Origin: Rhizobium sp. 16-449-1b
GTDB taxonomy: Bacteria > Pseudomonadota > Alphaproteobacteria > Rhizobiales > Rhizobiaceae
DNA length: 64,000 bases
Assembly: GCF_017741935.1 (NCBI RefSeq)
Contig: NZ_JAGHMH010000007.1
Coordinates: 372,001-436,000 of the forward strand
Direction of reading: 5' to 3'
Shown one piece after another: positions 45,492 to 54,357 of this stretch. A program made the translations under genes and the position numbers. Below the pieces are notes generated by a model. The model was not told where the DNA came from and ran no database searches. It saw only the letters and a program-made list of their open reading frames with translations. Every line of letters starts with the position of its first letter. The first letter of the stretch is position 1.

Positions 45492-46394
45492 ATGAGCAGA
45501 CAGGACATTAACCGCTCCGGAGAGATGGAAGTCTTCGTCCGCGCCGTCGAACTGGGCGGCTTCACCGCCGCCGCCCACGCCTGCCGCATGACGCCGTCGG
45601 CCGTCAGCAAGCTGGTCGCGCGGCTGGAAGCCCGGCTCGGCGCCCGCCTCGTCAACCGCTCCACCCGCAAGCTGCAACTGACCCCCGAAGGCTGCGCCTT
45701 TTATGAGCGCAGCGTCACCATTCTCGCCGATATCGCCGAAGCTGAGCGTTCCGCATCATCTGGAGAACTTGCCGCCGGTCCGGTCCGGATCAACACCAGC
45801 GCCTCCTTCGGCAATCACATCCTGGCGCCGCTCGTCTCGGGCTTCCTCGCGCTGCACCCCAGGATCACGCTCGATATCTCCCACACCGACAAGGTCGTCG
45901 ACCTGCTCGACGACCGCGCCGATGTCGCCATCCGCGCCGGACCGCTGAAAAGCTCGACGCTGATCGCCCGCAAGCTTGGGGCGACGGACATGGTCATCGT
46001 CGCCTCGCCCGCTTACCTGGAAACACACGGCACACCCGCCACCGTGTCCGATCTCCAACATCACCGCCGCATCGGCCTCTCCTATGCCCGCAGCGTCGAG
46101 GGCTGGCCGGTGCTCGATGGCGACGACGTGATCCGGGTACCTCTCATACCCGGCATCCAGGTCGCCGATGGCGAGGCGATGCGGCACATGGCCTTGTCGG
46201 GCGCCGGCCTCGGCCGCCTCGCCCGCTTCACCGTCCGCGCCGATATCGAGGCCGGCCGCCTGATCCCGCTTCTCGAAGACCTCAACCCTGGAGACACCGA
46301 GGAATTCCACGCTGTCTATATCGGCCAGGGTGGCCCGCTGCCGGCGCGGGTGCGCGCGCTCCTCGATTTCCTCGCCGCCAACGTCAGGATGTAG
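45492..46394 (+). CDS. LysR family transcriptional regulator
   Basis: A 300-residue regulator. The HTH is EVFVRAVELGGFTAAAHACR MTPSAVSKLVARLEARLGARL (about 14-55), followed by NRSTRKLQLTPEG. The substrate-binding domain spans 90-300 with RINTSASFGNHILAPLVSGF and DVAIRAGPLKSSTLIARKLG, as in the CrgA/AaeR-like branch. It should act on the divergent aldo/keto reductase gene; the inducer is unknown. The start is given by a perfect palindrome ending 8 bp upstream and the conserved length. Confidence 0.9.
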   Translation: MSRQDINRSGEMEVFVRAVELGGFTAAAHACRMTPSAVSKLVARLEARLGARLVNRSTRKLQLTPEGCAFYERSVTILADIAEAERSASSGELAAGPVRINTSASFGNHILAPLVSGFLALHPRITLDISHTDKVVDLLDDRADVAIRAGPLKSSTLIARKLGATDMVIVASPAYLETHGTPATVSDLQHHRRIGLSYARSVEGWPVLDGDDVIRVPLIPGIQVADGEAMRHMALSGAGLGRLARFTVRADIEAGRLIPLLEDLNPGDTEEFHAVYIGQGGPLPARVRALLDFLAANVRM

Positions 46395-46524
46395 GACCCC
46401 AAGAATTCGCAATTGACCCCATCCGCAGACGGCGCCTATACCCACGGCACGCCATCGGCGCCCGCCGATTTTCCAGCAAAGCCTCTGCCGCTCCCCCAGA
46501 CGTCGCATCGACCCGTCATCAGCA

Positions 46525-47640
46525 TTGGCAAGACATGCATCGGATAAGCCGTTGAAAGACGCCAGCCGCCACTTCCGAACCGCCAGCCTGCCGCGCTGGG
46601 CTTTGCTGCTCGCCCTCTCCACCATTCTTGTCGTTGGCCTGGAAATGCTCGGCCTGCCCGCCTCGCTGCTGATCGGCCCGATGGTCGCCGCGATCCTGCT
46701 CGCCGTCTCGGTCGGCAAGGGCTCGCTGCGTGTCCCGCGCTGGCCGCTGCTTTTCGGCCAGGCGCTGGTCGGCTTCATGATGGCCCGTGCCATCACCGTC
46801 GATATCCTGCAGACGATGGCGAGCGACGCCCCACTCTTCCTCTCCATGATCTTCGCCGTCATCGCTGCCGCGGGACTGCTCGGCTGGCTCTTGACCCGCT
46901 GGCAGGTGCTGCCGGGCACGACGGCGGTCTGGGGCTCATCGCCGGGTGCTGCGGCGGCCATGGTCGTCATGTCGGAGGCCTATGGCGCCGATGCGCGCCT
47001 CGTCGCCTTCATGCAATATCTGCGCGTCGTCTTCGTGGCCGTCGCAGCCTCCGTCGTCGCCCGCCTGTGGGTGGCAGCCGATGGCGGCGAGCCGCCACCG
47101 CTCATCCTGTTTCCGCCGATCGACTGGCCGGCCCTGGCCGCAACCGTCGCGCTCACCTGTCTCTCGGCCTATTGCGCCACGCGCTTCCGCATTCCCGGCG
47201 GCACCATCATCGTCTCGCTGTTCACGGGCTCGCTGCTGCAGGGCCTCGGCCTCCTGAAGATCGAACTCCCCATGTGGCTCCTGGCGATCAGCTATGCCTT
47301 GATCGGCTGGAGCATCGGCCTGCGGTTCACACGCGGGATCATCGCCCATGCCGCCCGCGCCCTGCCGCGCGTCACCGCCTCGATCCTGATCCTGATGTCG
47401 CTGTGCGGCTGCATGGCCTATGCGCTGCATGTCTTCGCCGGCGTCGATCCGCTGACCGCCTATCTCGCCACCAGCCCGGGTGGCGCCGATTCCGTCGCCA
47501 TCATCGCCGCCTCCAGCAATGTCGACGTCCCCTTCGTGATGGCCATGCAGATCGGCCGCCTGCTCATCATCCTGTTGACCGGCCCGATGCTTGCGCGCTT
47601 CATCGCCAAGCGCTCCGGCCTTGCGGAAAATCCTGTCTGA
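46525..47640 (+). CDS. AbrB-type integral membrane protein (PF05145-like)
   Basis: A protein of about 371 residues with some ten hydrophobic helices, arranged as two similar halves: PASLLIGPMVAAILLAVSVG and later GTIIVSLFTGSLLQGLGLLK, and PGTTAVWGSSPGAAAAMVVM with YLATSPGGADSVAIIAASSN. The paired SPGA/SPGG motifs are typical of the membrane AbrB (ammonia-monooxygenase-like) family; the name AbrB here is unrelated to the antitoxin fold. Transport function is likely, substrate unknown. The start is uncertain: the first frame codon used is TTG at 46525, with no strong ribosome-binding site. Its end overlaps the convergent AraC gene by 41 bp. Confidence 0.8.
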   Translation: MARHASDKPLKDASRHFRTASLPRWALLLALSTILVVGLEMLGLPASLLIGPMVAAILLAVSVGKGSLRVPRWPLLFGQALVGFMMARAITVDILQTMASDAPLFLSMIFAVIAAAGLLGWLLTRWQVLPGTTAVWGSSPGAAAAMVVMSEAYGADARLVAFMQYLRVVFVAVAASVVARLWVAADGGEPPPLILFPPIDWPALAATVALTCLSAYCATRFRIPGGTIIVSLFTGSLLQGLGLLKIELPMWLLAISYALIGWSIGLRFTRGIIAHAARALPRVTASILILMSLCGCMAYALHVFAGVDPLTAYLATSPGGADSVAIIAASSNVDVPFVMAMQIGRLLIILLTGPMLARFIAKRSGLAENPV

Positions 47641-48535
47641 CACCCTCGCGCCGCAGCCCCGCCCATTGGCCCGGCGTCATGCCATAGGCCTTCTTGAAAT
47701 GCCGGTTGAAATGGCTCTGGTCGGCAAAGCCAGTGGCGAACGCCGCCTCGGCGAGCGCCTCCCCGGCGCCGATCATCGCACGCGCCTGCTGCAGCCGCCG
47801 CATCAGGAGATAACGATGCGGGCTGGTCGCGAATGCGGCGCGGAAATGCCGCGCCAGCTGAAACCGGTCGAGGCCCGTCACCGCCTCCAATTCGCCCGAC
47901 GTCACCGGCCGTGTCGCATGCGCCTCCAGATAATCCCGCGCCAGCCTCGCGCGCTGCCAGGCAATGCTGCCAAGCGGCCTAGGCGGAGCACCCGCATGCC
48001 GCGCCAGACCATCCGCCACGCGTGACACGAAATCGTCGACGAAGAGTTCGTCCAGTTCCCGGTCGAGCTCGCCGAGCGCCGCCAGAAGCGTGCCGGCCAG
48101 CACGGGATCGTTGAAGACAGGCTGATCGACGAAGGGCAAGCCGATACGCGCCGCCTCCAGACAATCGAAGAGCAGCGAGGGCTCCAGATAAAGCATGCGG
48201 TATTGCAGCCCGTGATCGGTCCCGGCCCCGCCATCATGCTCCTCGTCGGGATGCAGCACGATCACCTGCCCCGGAAGACTGAAACGCCGCTCGCCGCGAT
48301 AGGAAAAGGTCTGCACGCCCTTGATCGTCACCCCGAGCGCATAAGTATCGTGACGATGCGGCTCAAACGCGTTTCCCGCGAACTGCGCCTCGATGCGCTC
48401 GATCCCAGGAAAGGCCGGCGCGGTGACGATCCCAGGCGCAATCGCACCAGACGTAATCGCGCGCCCGTCGGTGCTCGGCTCCGTGCACAAACGTTCAAGA
48501 CCCTCAAGGGCGTGATGGCTTAGATCCTCATCCAA
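47600..48535 (-). CDS. AraC family regulator (AraC_binding + HTH_18)
   Basis: About 311 residues if started from TTG at 48535 (296 from TTG at 48490). A cupin-like AraC_binding domain reads FEPHRHDTYALGVTIKGVQTFSYRGERRFSLPGQVIVLHP; the C-terminal double HTH has GELEAVTGLDRFQLARHFRA and GFADQSHFNRHFKKAYGMTP. No ATG is placed well, so the start is uncertain; the frame is open much further upstream without similarity. It is divergent from the DUF2000 gene and overlaps the membrane-protein gene at its 3' end. Target unknown. Confidence 0.78.
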   Translation of the reverse strand: MDEDLSHHALEGLERLCTEPSTDGRAITSGAIAPGIVTAPAFPGIERIEAQFAGNAFEPHRHDTYALGVTIKGVQTFSYRGERRFSLPGQVIVLHPDEEHDGGAGTDHGLQYRMLYLEPSLLFDCLEAARIGLPFVDQPVFNDPVLAGTLLAALGELDRELDELFVDDFVSRVADGLARHAGAPPRPLGSIAWQRARLARDYLEAHATRPVTSGELEAVTGLDRFQLARHFRAAFATSPHRYLLMRRLQQARAMIGAGEALAEAAFATGFADQSHFNRHFKKAYGMTPGQWAGLRREGVRQDFPQGRSAWR

Positions 48536-48568
48536 CCGACGTCGAAACCCGCATGAAAAGAGACTGGA

Positions 48569-48976
48569 ATGTTTGATACCAAAATTGCGATCGTGCTGCG
48601 AAACAATCTTCCATCCTGGCAGACGCTGAATGTCACCGCCTTCCTGATGAGCGGGATCACCGGCCAGAACCCGGAGATCATCGGCGACGCCTACAAGGAC
48701 CGGTCCGGCAATCTCTATAACCCGCTCTCGATCCAGCCGATCATCGTTCTGGCAGCGCCCGAGGAGACCATGTCCACCATCCACCGCCGCGCGCTGGAGC
48801 GCGGCATCACCGCGTCGCTCTTCATCGAGGAAATGTTTGCGACCGGCCACGACGCCGCCAACCGTGCCGTCTTCGCGCAATACGCGCCCGATGACGCCAA
48901 GGTCGTCGGCATCGCGATCCGCGCCGACAAGAAGATCGTCGACAAGATCACCAAGGGCGCTGTCATGCACCCTTGA
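48569..48976 (+). CDS. DUF2000 family protein
   Basis: A 135-residue protein beginning MFDTKIAIVLRNNLPSWQTL NVTAFLMSG, with DRSGNLYNPLSIQPIIVLAAP and the C-terminal VVGIAIRADKKIVDKITKGA. This is the DUF2000 pattern; the fold resembles peptidyl-tRNA hydrolase 2 but catalytic function is not established. The divergent AraC regulator gene starts 33 bp away, so the two may form a regulator-target pair. Confidence 0.85.
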   Translation: MFDTKIAIVLRNNLPSWQTLNVTAFLMSGITGQNPEIIGDAYKDRSGNLYNPLSIQPIIVLAAPEETMSTIHRRALERGITASLFIEEMFATGHDAANRAVFAQYAPDDAKVVGIAIRADKKIVDKITKGAVMHP

Positions 48977-49043
48977 AGCAATGCCAGGAAAAGTGTGAAG
49001 CGGTTTTCCGTCCGGAATTGCGTAATTCAAACTACTCTAACGC

Positions 49044-49074
49044 AAAACGGCCGGGCATCGAGCCCGGCCGTTTT
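49044..49074. terminator. Bidirectional terminator between DUF2000 and OmpA-like genes
   Basis: AAAACGGCCGGGC (49044-49056) and GCCCGGCCGTTTT (49062-49074) are perfectly complementary around ATCGA; each strand ends in TTTT, so it can serve both convergent genes. Confidence 0.9.
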
Positions 49075-49093
49075 AACTCTCGATCGAGCCCGA

Positions 49094-49759
49094 TCAGCTC
49101 TGGGTGATCGGCGCGATCTGGATTTCGACGCGGCGGTTCTGCGCGCGTCCGGCTTCCGAGGCGTTGGAGGCCACCGGCTGCGACGGGCCGAAGCCAACGG
49201 CCGACATGCGGCGCTGATCGATGCCCTGGCCGCCAAGATAGCCGGCGACGGACTCGGCGCGGCGCTGCGACAGATCCTGGTTGTGCTGCAGGCTGCCGGT
49301 CGAATCGGTGTGGCCGTTGACGTCGATCAGCGTGCGGTTGAACTTGCGCAGCACGATCGCCACCGAGTTCAGCGTCGGATAGAAGCCCGGCTTCACGGCG
49401 TCCTGGTCGACGTCGAAGGTGATGTTCGACGGCATGTTCAGGATGATGTTGTCGCCGTTGCGGGTGACGGAGATGCCGGTGCCCTGGAGCTGCGCGCGCA
49501 GTTCCGATTCCTGCTGGTCCATGTAGTTGCCGATCGCGCCGCCGGCGAGAGCGCCGACACCGGCGCCGATGAGCGCCGCGTTACGTCGACCAACCGGCGA
49601 ACCGCCGACGGCGAGACCCGCCAATGCGCCGACGCCGGCGCCGAGCAGCGCGCCGCCCGATGTGTTCGACATCTTCTGCTGGCCCGTATACGGATCCGTC
49701 GTCGTGCAGGCGCTGAGGTAGGTCGCGGCAACGGCGAGAAGGATGAATTTCTTGATCAT
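49094..49759 (-). CDS. OmpA-family lipoprotein
   Basis: A 221-residue outer-membrane lipoprotein. The lipobox LSAC (C18) ends a signal peptide MIKKFILLAVAATYLSAC. Residues about 35-85 form two Gly-zipper segments (GGALLGAGVGALAGLAVGG, then GAGVGALAGGAIGNYMDQQE). The OmpA-like peptidoglycan-binding domain (about 115-215) has SNITFDVDQDAVKPGF and DVNGHTDSTGSLQHNQDLSQ RRAESVAGYL, ending NRRVEIQI. Known relatives (YiaD-like) anchor the outer membrane to peptidoglycan. It is a single gene with its own terminator. Confidence 0.92.
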   Translation of the reverse strand: MIKKFILLAVAATYLSACTTTDPYTGQQKMSNTSGGALLGAGVGALAGLAVGGSPVGRRNAALIGAGVGALAGGAIGNYMDQQESELRAQLQGTGISVTRNGDNIILNMPSNITFDVDQDAVKPGFYPTLNSVAIVLRKFNRTLIDVNGHTDSTGSLQHNQDLSQRRAESVAGYLGGQGIDQRRMSAVGFGPSQPVASNASEAGRAQNRRVEIQIAPITQS

Positions 49760-49939
49760 GGACAGGCGTATCTCCAATTCGATGGTGATGCGAGCAGTAT
49801 TAAGGAATGCGGCAAGAAGATGAAACGCGCGCCCTGAATACTGGAAAATCGATGGATTGCACAGCCTTAGAGCCCGAACTCCCGAAAAAGTCACCGGCGT
49901 CGGCGACGCCGGTGTCGAAATCGCGAAGGCTCTGCGGCG

Positions 49940-50935
49940 TCAGAAGTTCTGGAACAGCTGCCGCACCGTGTCGTAGGTGGCGTTCGCGATGTTGAGCGAT
50001 TGCAGGCCCAGTTGCTCTTGCGTCTGCAGCGCCGCGAGCCGACTCGATTGCTCCTCCATGTCGGCATCGATCAATCTGCTCATACCGCGCGCGAAGGCAT
50101 CGCCCAGGGTCTGCGCGAAGTCGCTCTGCAGGCTGATGCGCTTTTCGAGCGCGCCGAAGGACGAGCCGATCGTCGTCATCTGCCCCAGCATCTTGTCGAC
50201 GACGGAGACCATCTCCTTCACCTCCGCGGTGGTGGTGCTCGACGACACCCCGATCTCGACCTGCCCTGCCGTATTGCCGGCGCTGGCGAGCATCACATAG
50301 TTCTGCGAGGCGCCAAGCTCCGTCGCGAAATATTGCGAGGTCAGCGCCCCATATTCACCTGATCCCGTGGTCCGATCGTCGATCAGATAGCGCGCGTCCT
50401 TGGAGGTCGTCGATCCCACGGGTGCGATATCGACCTCGTAGCTCAGCGTTCCGATTTCGACAGTTCCGTCGGCATGACGCGTGAACGAGGCTGGGATCTC
50501 TCGCGGCCTCGCCGGATCGTCGCCATCATCGATCGCCACCCAATTGTCGTTGTTGAAGCTGGCGGCGCCGGAGACGGCCCGCAGCTGCTGCTTCAGGTGG
50601 GTGATATCGAGATTGATCTTGTCCTTGTCGACGCCATCCTCGGTGGCGGCCACGAGCTTGGCCTTGATCTGGCTGACGAGCTCGGTCGATTCGCCGACGG
50701 CGGTATAGGCCGTATCCATCGTCGCGGCGGCCAGTCCCAGCGCGTCGCGCACTGCCGACTGCGCTCTCTGATCGCTCTTCAATGTCGAGCTGATCGCCCA
50801 ATAGGCGCCGTTATCCGAGGCGCGTTCGACCCGGAGGCCGGTCGATACCTGCCTCTGGGTCGTCGTCAGTTTATTCCCGATGTCGCGCAATACATAAAGC
50901 GCGGCATCCACCGAAGTGCGCCGATAAATACTCAC
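49940..50935 (-). CDS. Flagellin (orphan copy)
   Basis: A 331-residue flagellin. The N-terminal D0/D1 helices (LRDIGNKLTTTQRQVSTGLRVERASDNGAYWAISSTLKSD) and the C-terminal helices (SRLAALQTQEQLGLQSLNIANATYDTVRQLF) are the conserved polymerising ends; the middle is short and variable. No other flagellar or chemotaxis gene lies in the window, so it stands apart from the main cluster. The upstream 260 bp are relatively AT-rich. It may add a minor filament protein or be expressed in special conditions. Confidence 0.9.
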   Translation of the reverse strand: MSIYRRTSVDAALYVLRDIGNKLTTTQRQVSTGLRVERASDNGAYWAISSTLKSDQRAQSAVRDALGLAAATMDTAYTAVGESTELVSQIKAKLVAATEDGVDKDKINLDITHLKQQLRAVSGAASFNNDNWVAIDDGDDPARPREIPASFTRHADGTVEIGTLSYEVDIAPVGSTTSKDARYLIDDRTTGSGEYGALTSQYFATELGASQNYVMLASAGNTAGQVEIGVSSSTTTAEVKEMVSVVDKMLGQMTTIGSSFGALEKRISLQSDFAQTLGDAFARGMSRLIDADMEEQSSRLAALQTQEQLGLQSLNIANATYDTVRQLFQNF

Positions 50936-51153
50936 GGATACAGAACTCCGAACACAACATACGCAACAGGTACAAATGAACCGGTGCCGCGAACACTCAT
51001 GTCCGGGGGCGCCAAAACAGCGGCGCCGTGCAGCCTCCCGAAACGCTGGAAGACCATCGGTATCGATGGCAATGATTACGGACTATGCTTAAAAAACAGC
51101 TAAAAGTCGCAATTAATTTAGCCTGTTATGCAACCATTCGGAAACTATACGAA

Positions 51154-51199
51154 AACGCCGCCCGCAACCGCCCTGAAGGCACGATTGTAGGGCGGCGTT
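51154..51199 (-). terminator. Terminator after the RND operon
   Basis: AACGCCGCCC (51154-51163) and GGGCGGCGTT (51190-51199) pair perfectly. On the minus strand the stem is followed by TTCG; the loop is long (26 bases), so this is a moderate candidate. It ends two bases beyond the pump gene's stop. Confidence 0.6.
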
Positions 51200-51201
51200 C
51201 G

Positions 51202-54200
51202 TTATTCGGCAGCTTCGAGCTGATCCCGCGCGGCGACGATTTTCGGCCGCTCGGCATGTTCCATCTCCTGATGCAACCGTGCCTCTTCATGCGCATGCGG
51301 CTTGGCAAAGCGGGCGATCAACAGATAGGCGACGGGCGTGATGAACAGCGTCACCAGCGTCGCGAAGCCAAGCCCACCGACGATCACCCATCCGAGCGCC
51401 ACGCGCGCTTCGGCACCCGCGCCATGCGCGAAGACCAGCGGCACGCCGCCGAGGATGGTGGCGATCATCGTCATCATGACGGGACGTAGACGCAGCGCGC
51501 AGGCCTTCTCGATCGACGCCCTGACGTCCTCGCCCTGATCGCGCAGCTGGTTGGCGAACTCGACGATCAGGATGCCGTTCTTGGCCATGACGCCGACGAG
51601 CAGCACCAGGCCGATCTGGCTGTAGATGTTGAGGCTGGAATCTGTAATCACAAGCGCGAAGACCGCGCAGGCAAGCCCCAGCGGCACCGTCGACATGATG
51701 ATGACGGACGAGAGCATGCTCTCGAACTGCGCCGCCAGCACCAGGAAGATGATGATGATGGCGAAGCCGAAGGTCAGCGCCATGCCGTTGGCGTTTTCTT
51801 CCAGCGTCGCGGCTTCCGCAAGCGGCATTAGCCGTGCACCCGAGGGAAGCAGCGGCCCGGCCAGCGTCACGGCCTCTTTCACCGCATCGCCAAGCGACAC
51901 GCCGTCCTTCAAGCCAGCGGTGATCGCCACCGACGCCAGCTGCTGTTCGCGATTGAGCTGCGGCGCCACGGCGCCCTCCTGTAAGGAGGCGATGACCGAC
52001 ATCGGCACGATCTTGCCGTCGCCGGTTTTCAGGAACACGTTCTCCAGATCGGTCGGATCGTCGAGTGGCCGCGTGTTCGAGGTCAAGAGCACCGGATAGG
52101 CATCGCCCTTGACGAACACGTCGACCACCGAGCGCCCTTCCAGCAGCGACTGGATGGCGGTCGACAGGCCGGTGATGTTGATGCCGAGATCCGACGCCCG
52201 CTCGCGATCGATCGAGATCGACACCTGCGCCTGCGTCGGCTCGTTGGCGAGACGCGGCGTGTCGTATCGGCCGGTCGCGTCGAGCGCCTGCACCAGCTTC
52301 AACGCCGATTGCGTCAGCGCATCGTAATCGCTGCCGATCAGCGCCATCTGCAACCCGTTGCCGGCGCCGCGAATGCGCAGGCTGTTGGACTGGATGGCAT
52401 TGCCGCGCAGCGCCGGAACCTTCAGCGCGGCGCGATTGATATCGGCGACGATTTCGTTCTGCGTGCGCTCGCGCTCGCCCCAGGGCGCCAGCGTCAGCAC
52501 CATGAAGCCGCTGTTTGCCTGCCCGTTCTGTCCGGAAATCGAAAACACGTTGCGGATGTCGCCGCTGTCGACCAGCGGCTGCAGATATTCCTCAACCAGC
52601 TGCAGCTTGTCGCGCGTATATTCGAGGCTCGATCCCTGCGGCGTCGTCAGCCGCATCATCACCATCGCCCGGTCCTCGTTGGGCGTCAGCTCGCTCTTCA
52701 CGCCGGTGAAGGCAAGGACGGCGGCGCCCGCGAAGATCACCGAGAACACGATGACGACGAAAGGCGCATTCAGGCAGCGCTGCAGGCACCACCCATAGGC
52801 GCTGGAAAACCGGTCGCCGAAGCGTCCGAGCATGCCGTGATCCTCTTTCATCTCCCGGGTCAGCATGCGCGACGCCAGCATCGGGCAAAGCGTCAGCGCC
52901 ACCAGCGACGACAGGCCGACGGAGAAGGCAAGGACGAAGCCGAACTCGCGGAACAGGCCGCCCACCTGCCCCGGCAGGAACGACAGCGGAATGAACACGG
53001 CGGCCAGCGTCGCCGTCGTCGCAATGACCGCGAAAAACACCTCGCGCGTGCCAAGCACGGCGGCCGCGCGCGGCCCCATGCCCTGCGCGCGCCGGCGCAC
53101 GATATTCTCGAGCACCACGATCGCATCGTCGACCACCAGACCGGTCGCCAGCACGATCGCCAGCAGCGTCAGGATATTGATCGAGAAGCCGACCATGTAG
53201 ATCGCCGCCAGCGTGCCGATCAGCGCCACCGGCATGCTCACCGCCGGAATGATCGTCGCCCGCCAGTCGCGCAGGAAGAGATAGATGACGGCGGTGACGA
53301 TGACGGCGGCCAGCACCAGCGCCAGCACCACTTCGTGGATGGCGCCCTGGATGAACACCGCGTCGTCGCTGGTGATGGCGATCCTGGTACCCTCGGGCAA
53401 CGTCTTCGACAGCTGCTCGACCGCAGCCTTGATGCCGTTGGAGATATTGAGCGTATTCGACTGCGCCTGGCGGATGACGCCGAGGCCGATGCCGGGCACC
53501 CCGTTCGAGCGCAGCGCCGTCTGCCCATCGCGCGGCCCAAGCGTCACGGTCGCCACATCGCCGAGCCGCACGCGGTCGAGCAACATGACGTTGGCGAAAT
53601 CCTCGGGCTTCTGCAGGCTGGCGGTGGCGCGCACCACGATATTCTGCGTCGGGCTCTTCAGCGAGCCGGCCGGCACGTCGAGCGCTGCATTCGACAGCGC
53701 ATTGGTGAGATCGCCGATCGTCAGCCCGCGGCTTGCGAGCTCGGACTGGTCGACATCGACCCGAAACACCTTCTCCTGGTCGCCATAGCTTTCGACATCG
53801 GCAACGCCGTCAACGGAGGCCAGCCGGTCGATCACCTCATTGTCGACGAGCAGCGTCAGGTCGTCCATGTTGAGCTTGGTGGAAGTGACGGCGAGACGCA
53901 TGATCGGCTGCGAATCCGAATCCGCCTTGACGATCTGCGGTGCGTCGGCGTCGTCAGGCAGCCGGTCGGTGATCCGTCCGATCGCATCACGCACGTCGTT
54001 GGCGGCAACCGCCAGATCCACCGTATCGGAAAACTCCAGCGTCACCCGGCTCTGGCCGAATTGCGAGCTCGAAGAGATCGACTTCAGCCCGCTGACGCGC
54101 GCCGATGCGCCCTCGATGACCTTGGTCACCTCCTGATCGATCGTCTGCGGCGACGCGCCGTCGAAGGTGGTGCGCACGGTCACGACCGGCCGATCGACAT

Positions 54201-54357
54201 CGGGCAGCTCGCGCACCTCGATGCCGACATAGGCGGCGAGACCCGCGACGATCATCAGCGTGTTGAACACCAGGGCCAGGATCGGCCGGCGCACGAAGAG
54301 CGCCGTGAACGTCTGCTTGCCCGAAGGCGTGTTACTGTGGGTGCCGCTGTCGCTCAT
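51202..54357 (-). CDS. RND efflux transporter, inner-membrane permease
   Basis: A 1051-residue hydrophobic resistance-nodulation-division pump with twelve membrane helices and two large periplasmic loops. The N-terminus FTALFVRRPILALVFNTLMI VAGLAAY and GLVVDDAIVVLENIVRRRAQ with the proton-relay aspartates in helix 4 are characteristic, as are ALIGTLAAIYMVGFSINILT and VALGWVIVGGLGFATLVTLF ITPVAYLL. It exports hydrophobic or toxic compounds driven by proton flow. Its ATG overlaps the adaptor gene stop (TGATG). No outer-membrane factor gene is nearby. Substrates are unknown. Confidence 0.93.
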   Translation of the reverse strand: MSDSGTHSNTPSGKQTFTALFVRRPILALVFNTLMIVAGLAAYVGIEVRELPDVDRPVVTVRTTFDGASPQTIDQEVTKVIEGASARVSGLKSISSSSQFGQSRVTLEFSDTVDLAVAANDVRDAIGRITDRLPDDADAPQIVKADSDSQPIMRLAVTSTKLNMDDLTLLVDNEVIDRLASVDGVADVESYGDQEKVFRVDVDQSELASRGLTIGDLTNALSNAALDVPAGSLKSPTQNIVVRATASLQKPEDFANVMLLDRVRLGDVATVTLGPRDGQTALRSNGVPGIGLGVIRQAQSNTLNISNGIKAAVEQLSKTLPEGTRIAITSDDAVFIQGAIHEVVLALVLAAVIVTAVIYLFLRDWRATIIPAVSMPVALIGTLAAIYMVGFSINILTLLAIVLATGLVVDDAIVVLENIVRRRAQGMGPRAAAVLGTREVFFAVIATTATLAAVFIPLSFLPGQVGGLFREFGFVLAFSVGLSSLVALTLCPMLASRMLTREMKEDHGMLGRFGDRFSSAYGWCLQRCLNAPFVVIVFSVIFAGAAVLAFTGVKSELTPNEDRAMVMMRLTTPQGSSLEYTRDKLQLVEEYLQPLVDSGDIRNVFSISGQNGQANSGFMVLTLAPWGERERTQNEIVADINRAALKVPALRGNAIQSNSLRIRGAGNGLQMALIGSDYDALTQSALKLVQALDATGRYDTPRLANEPTQAQVSISIDRERASDLGINITGLSTAIQSLLEGRSVVDVFVKGDAYPVLLTSNTRPLDDPTDLENVFLKTGDGKIVPMSVIASLQEGAVAPQLNREQQLASVAITAGLKDGVSLGDAVKEAVTLAGPLLPSGARLMPLAEAATLEENANGMALTFGFAIIIIFLVLAAQFESMLSSVIIMSTVPLGLACAVFALVITDSSLNIYSQIGLVLLVGVMAKNGILIVEFANQLRDQGEDVRASIEKACALRLRPVMMTMIATILGGVPLVFAHGAGAEARVALGWVIVGGLGFATLVTLFITPVAYLLIARFAKPHAHEEARLHQEMEHAERPKIVAARDQLEAAE

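Noticed and set aside
47600..49030. A 476-codon reading of the AraC gene beginning at 49030
   Set aside because: The upstream 165 codons are antisense to the DUF2000 gene and have no similarity; the regulator begins near 48535.
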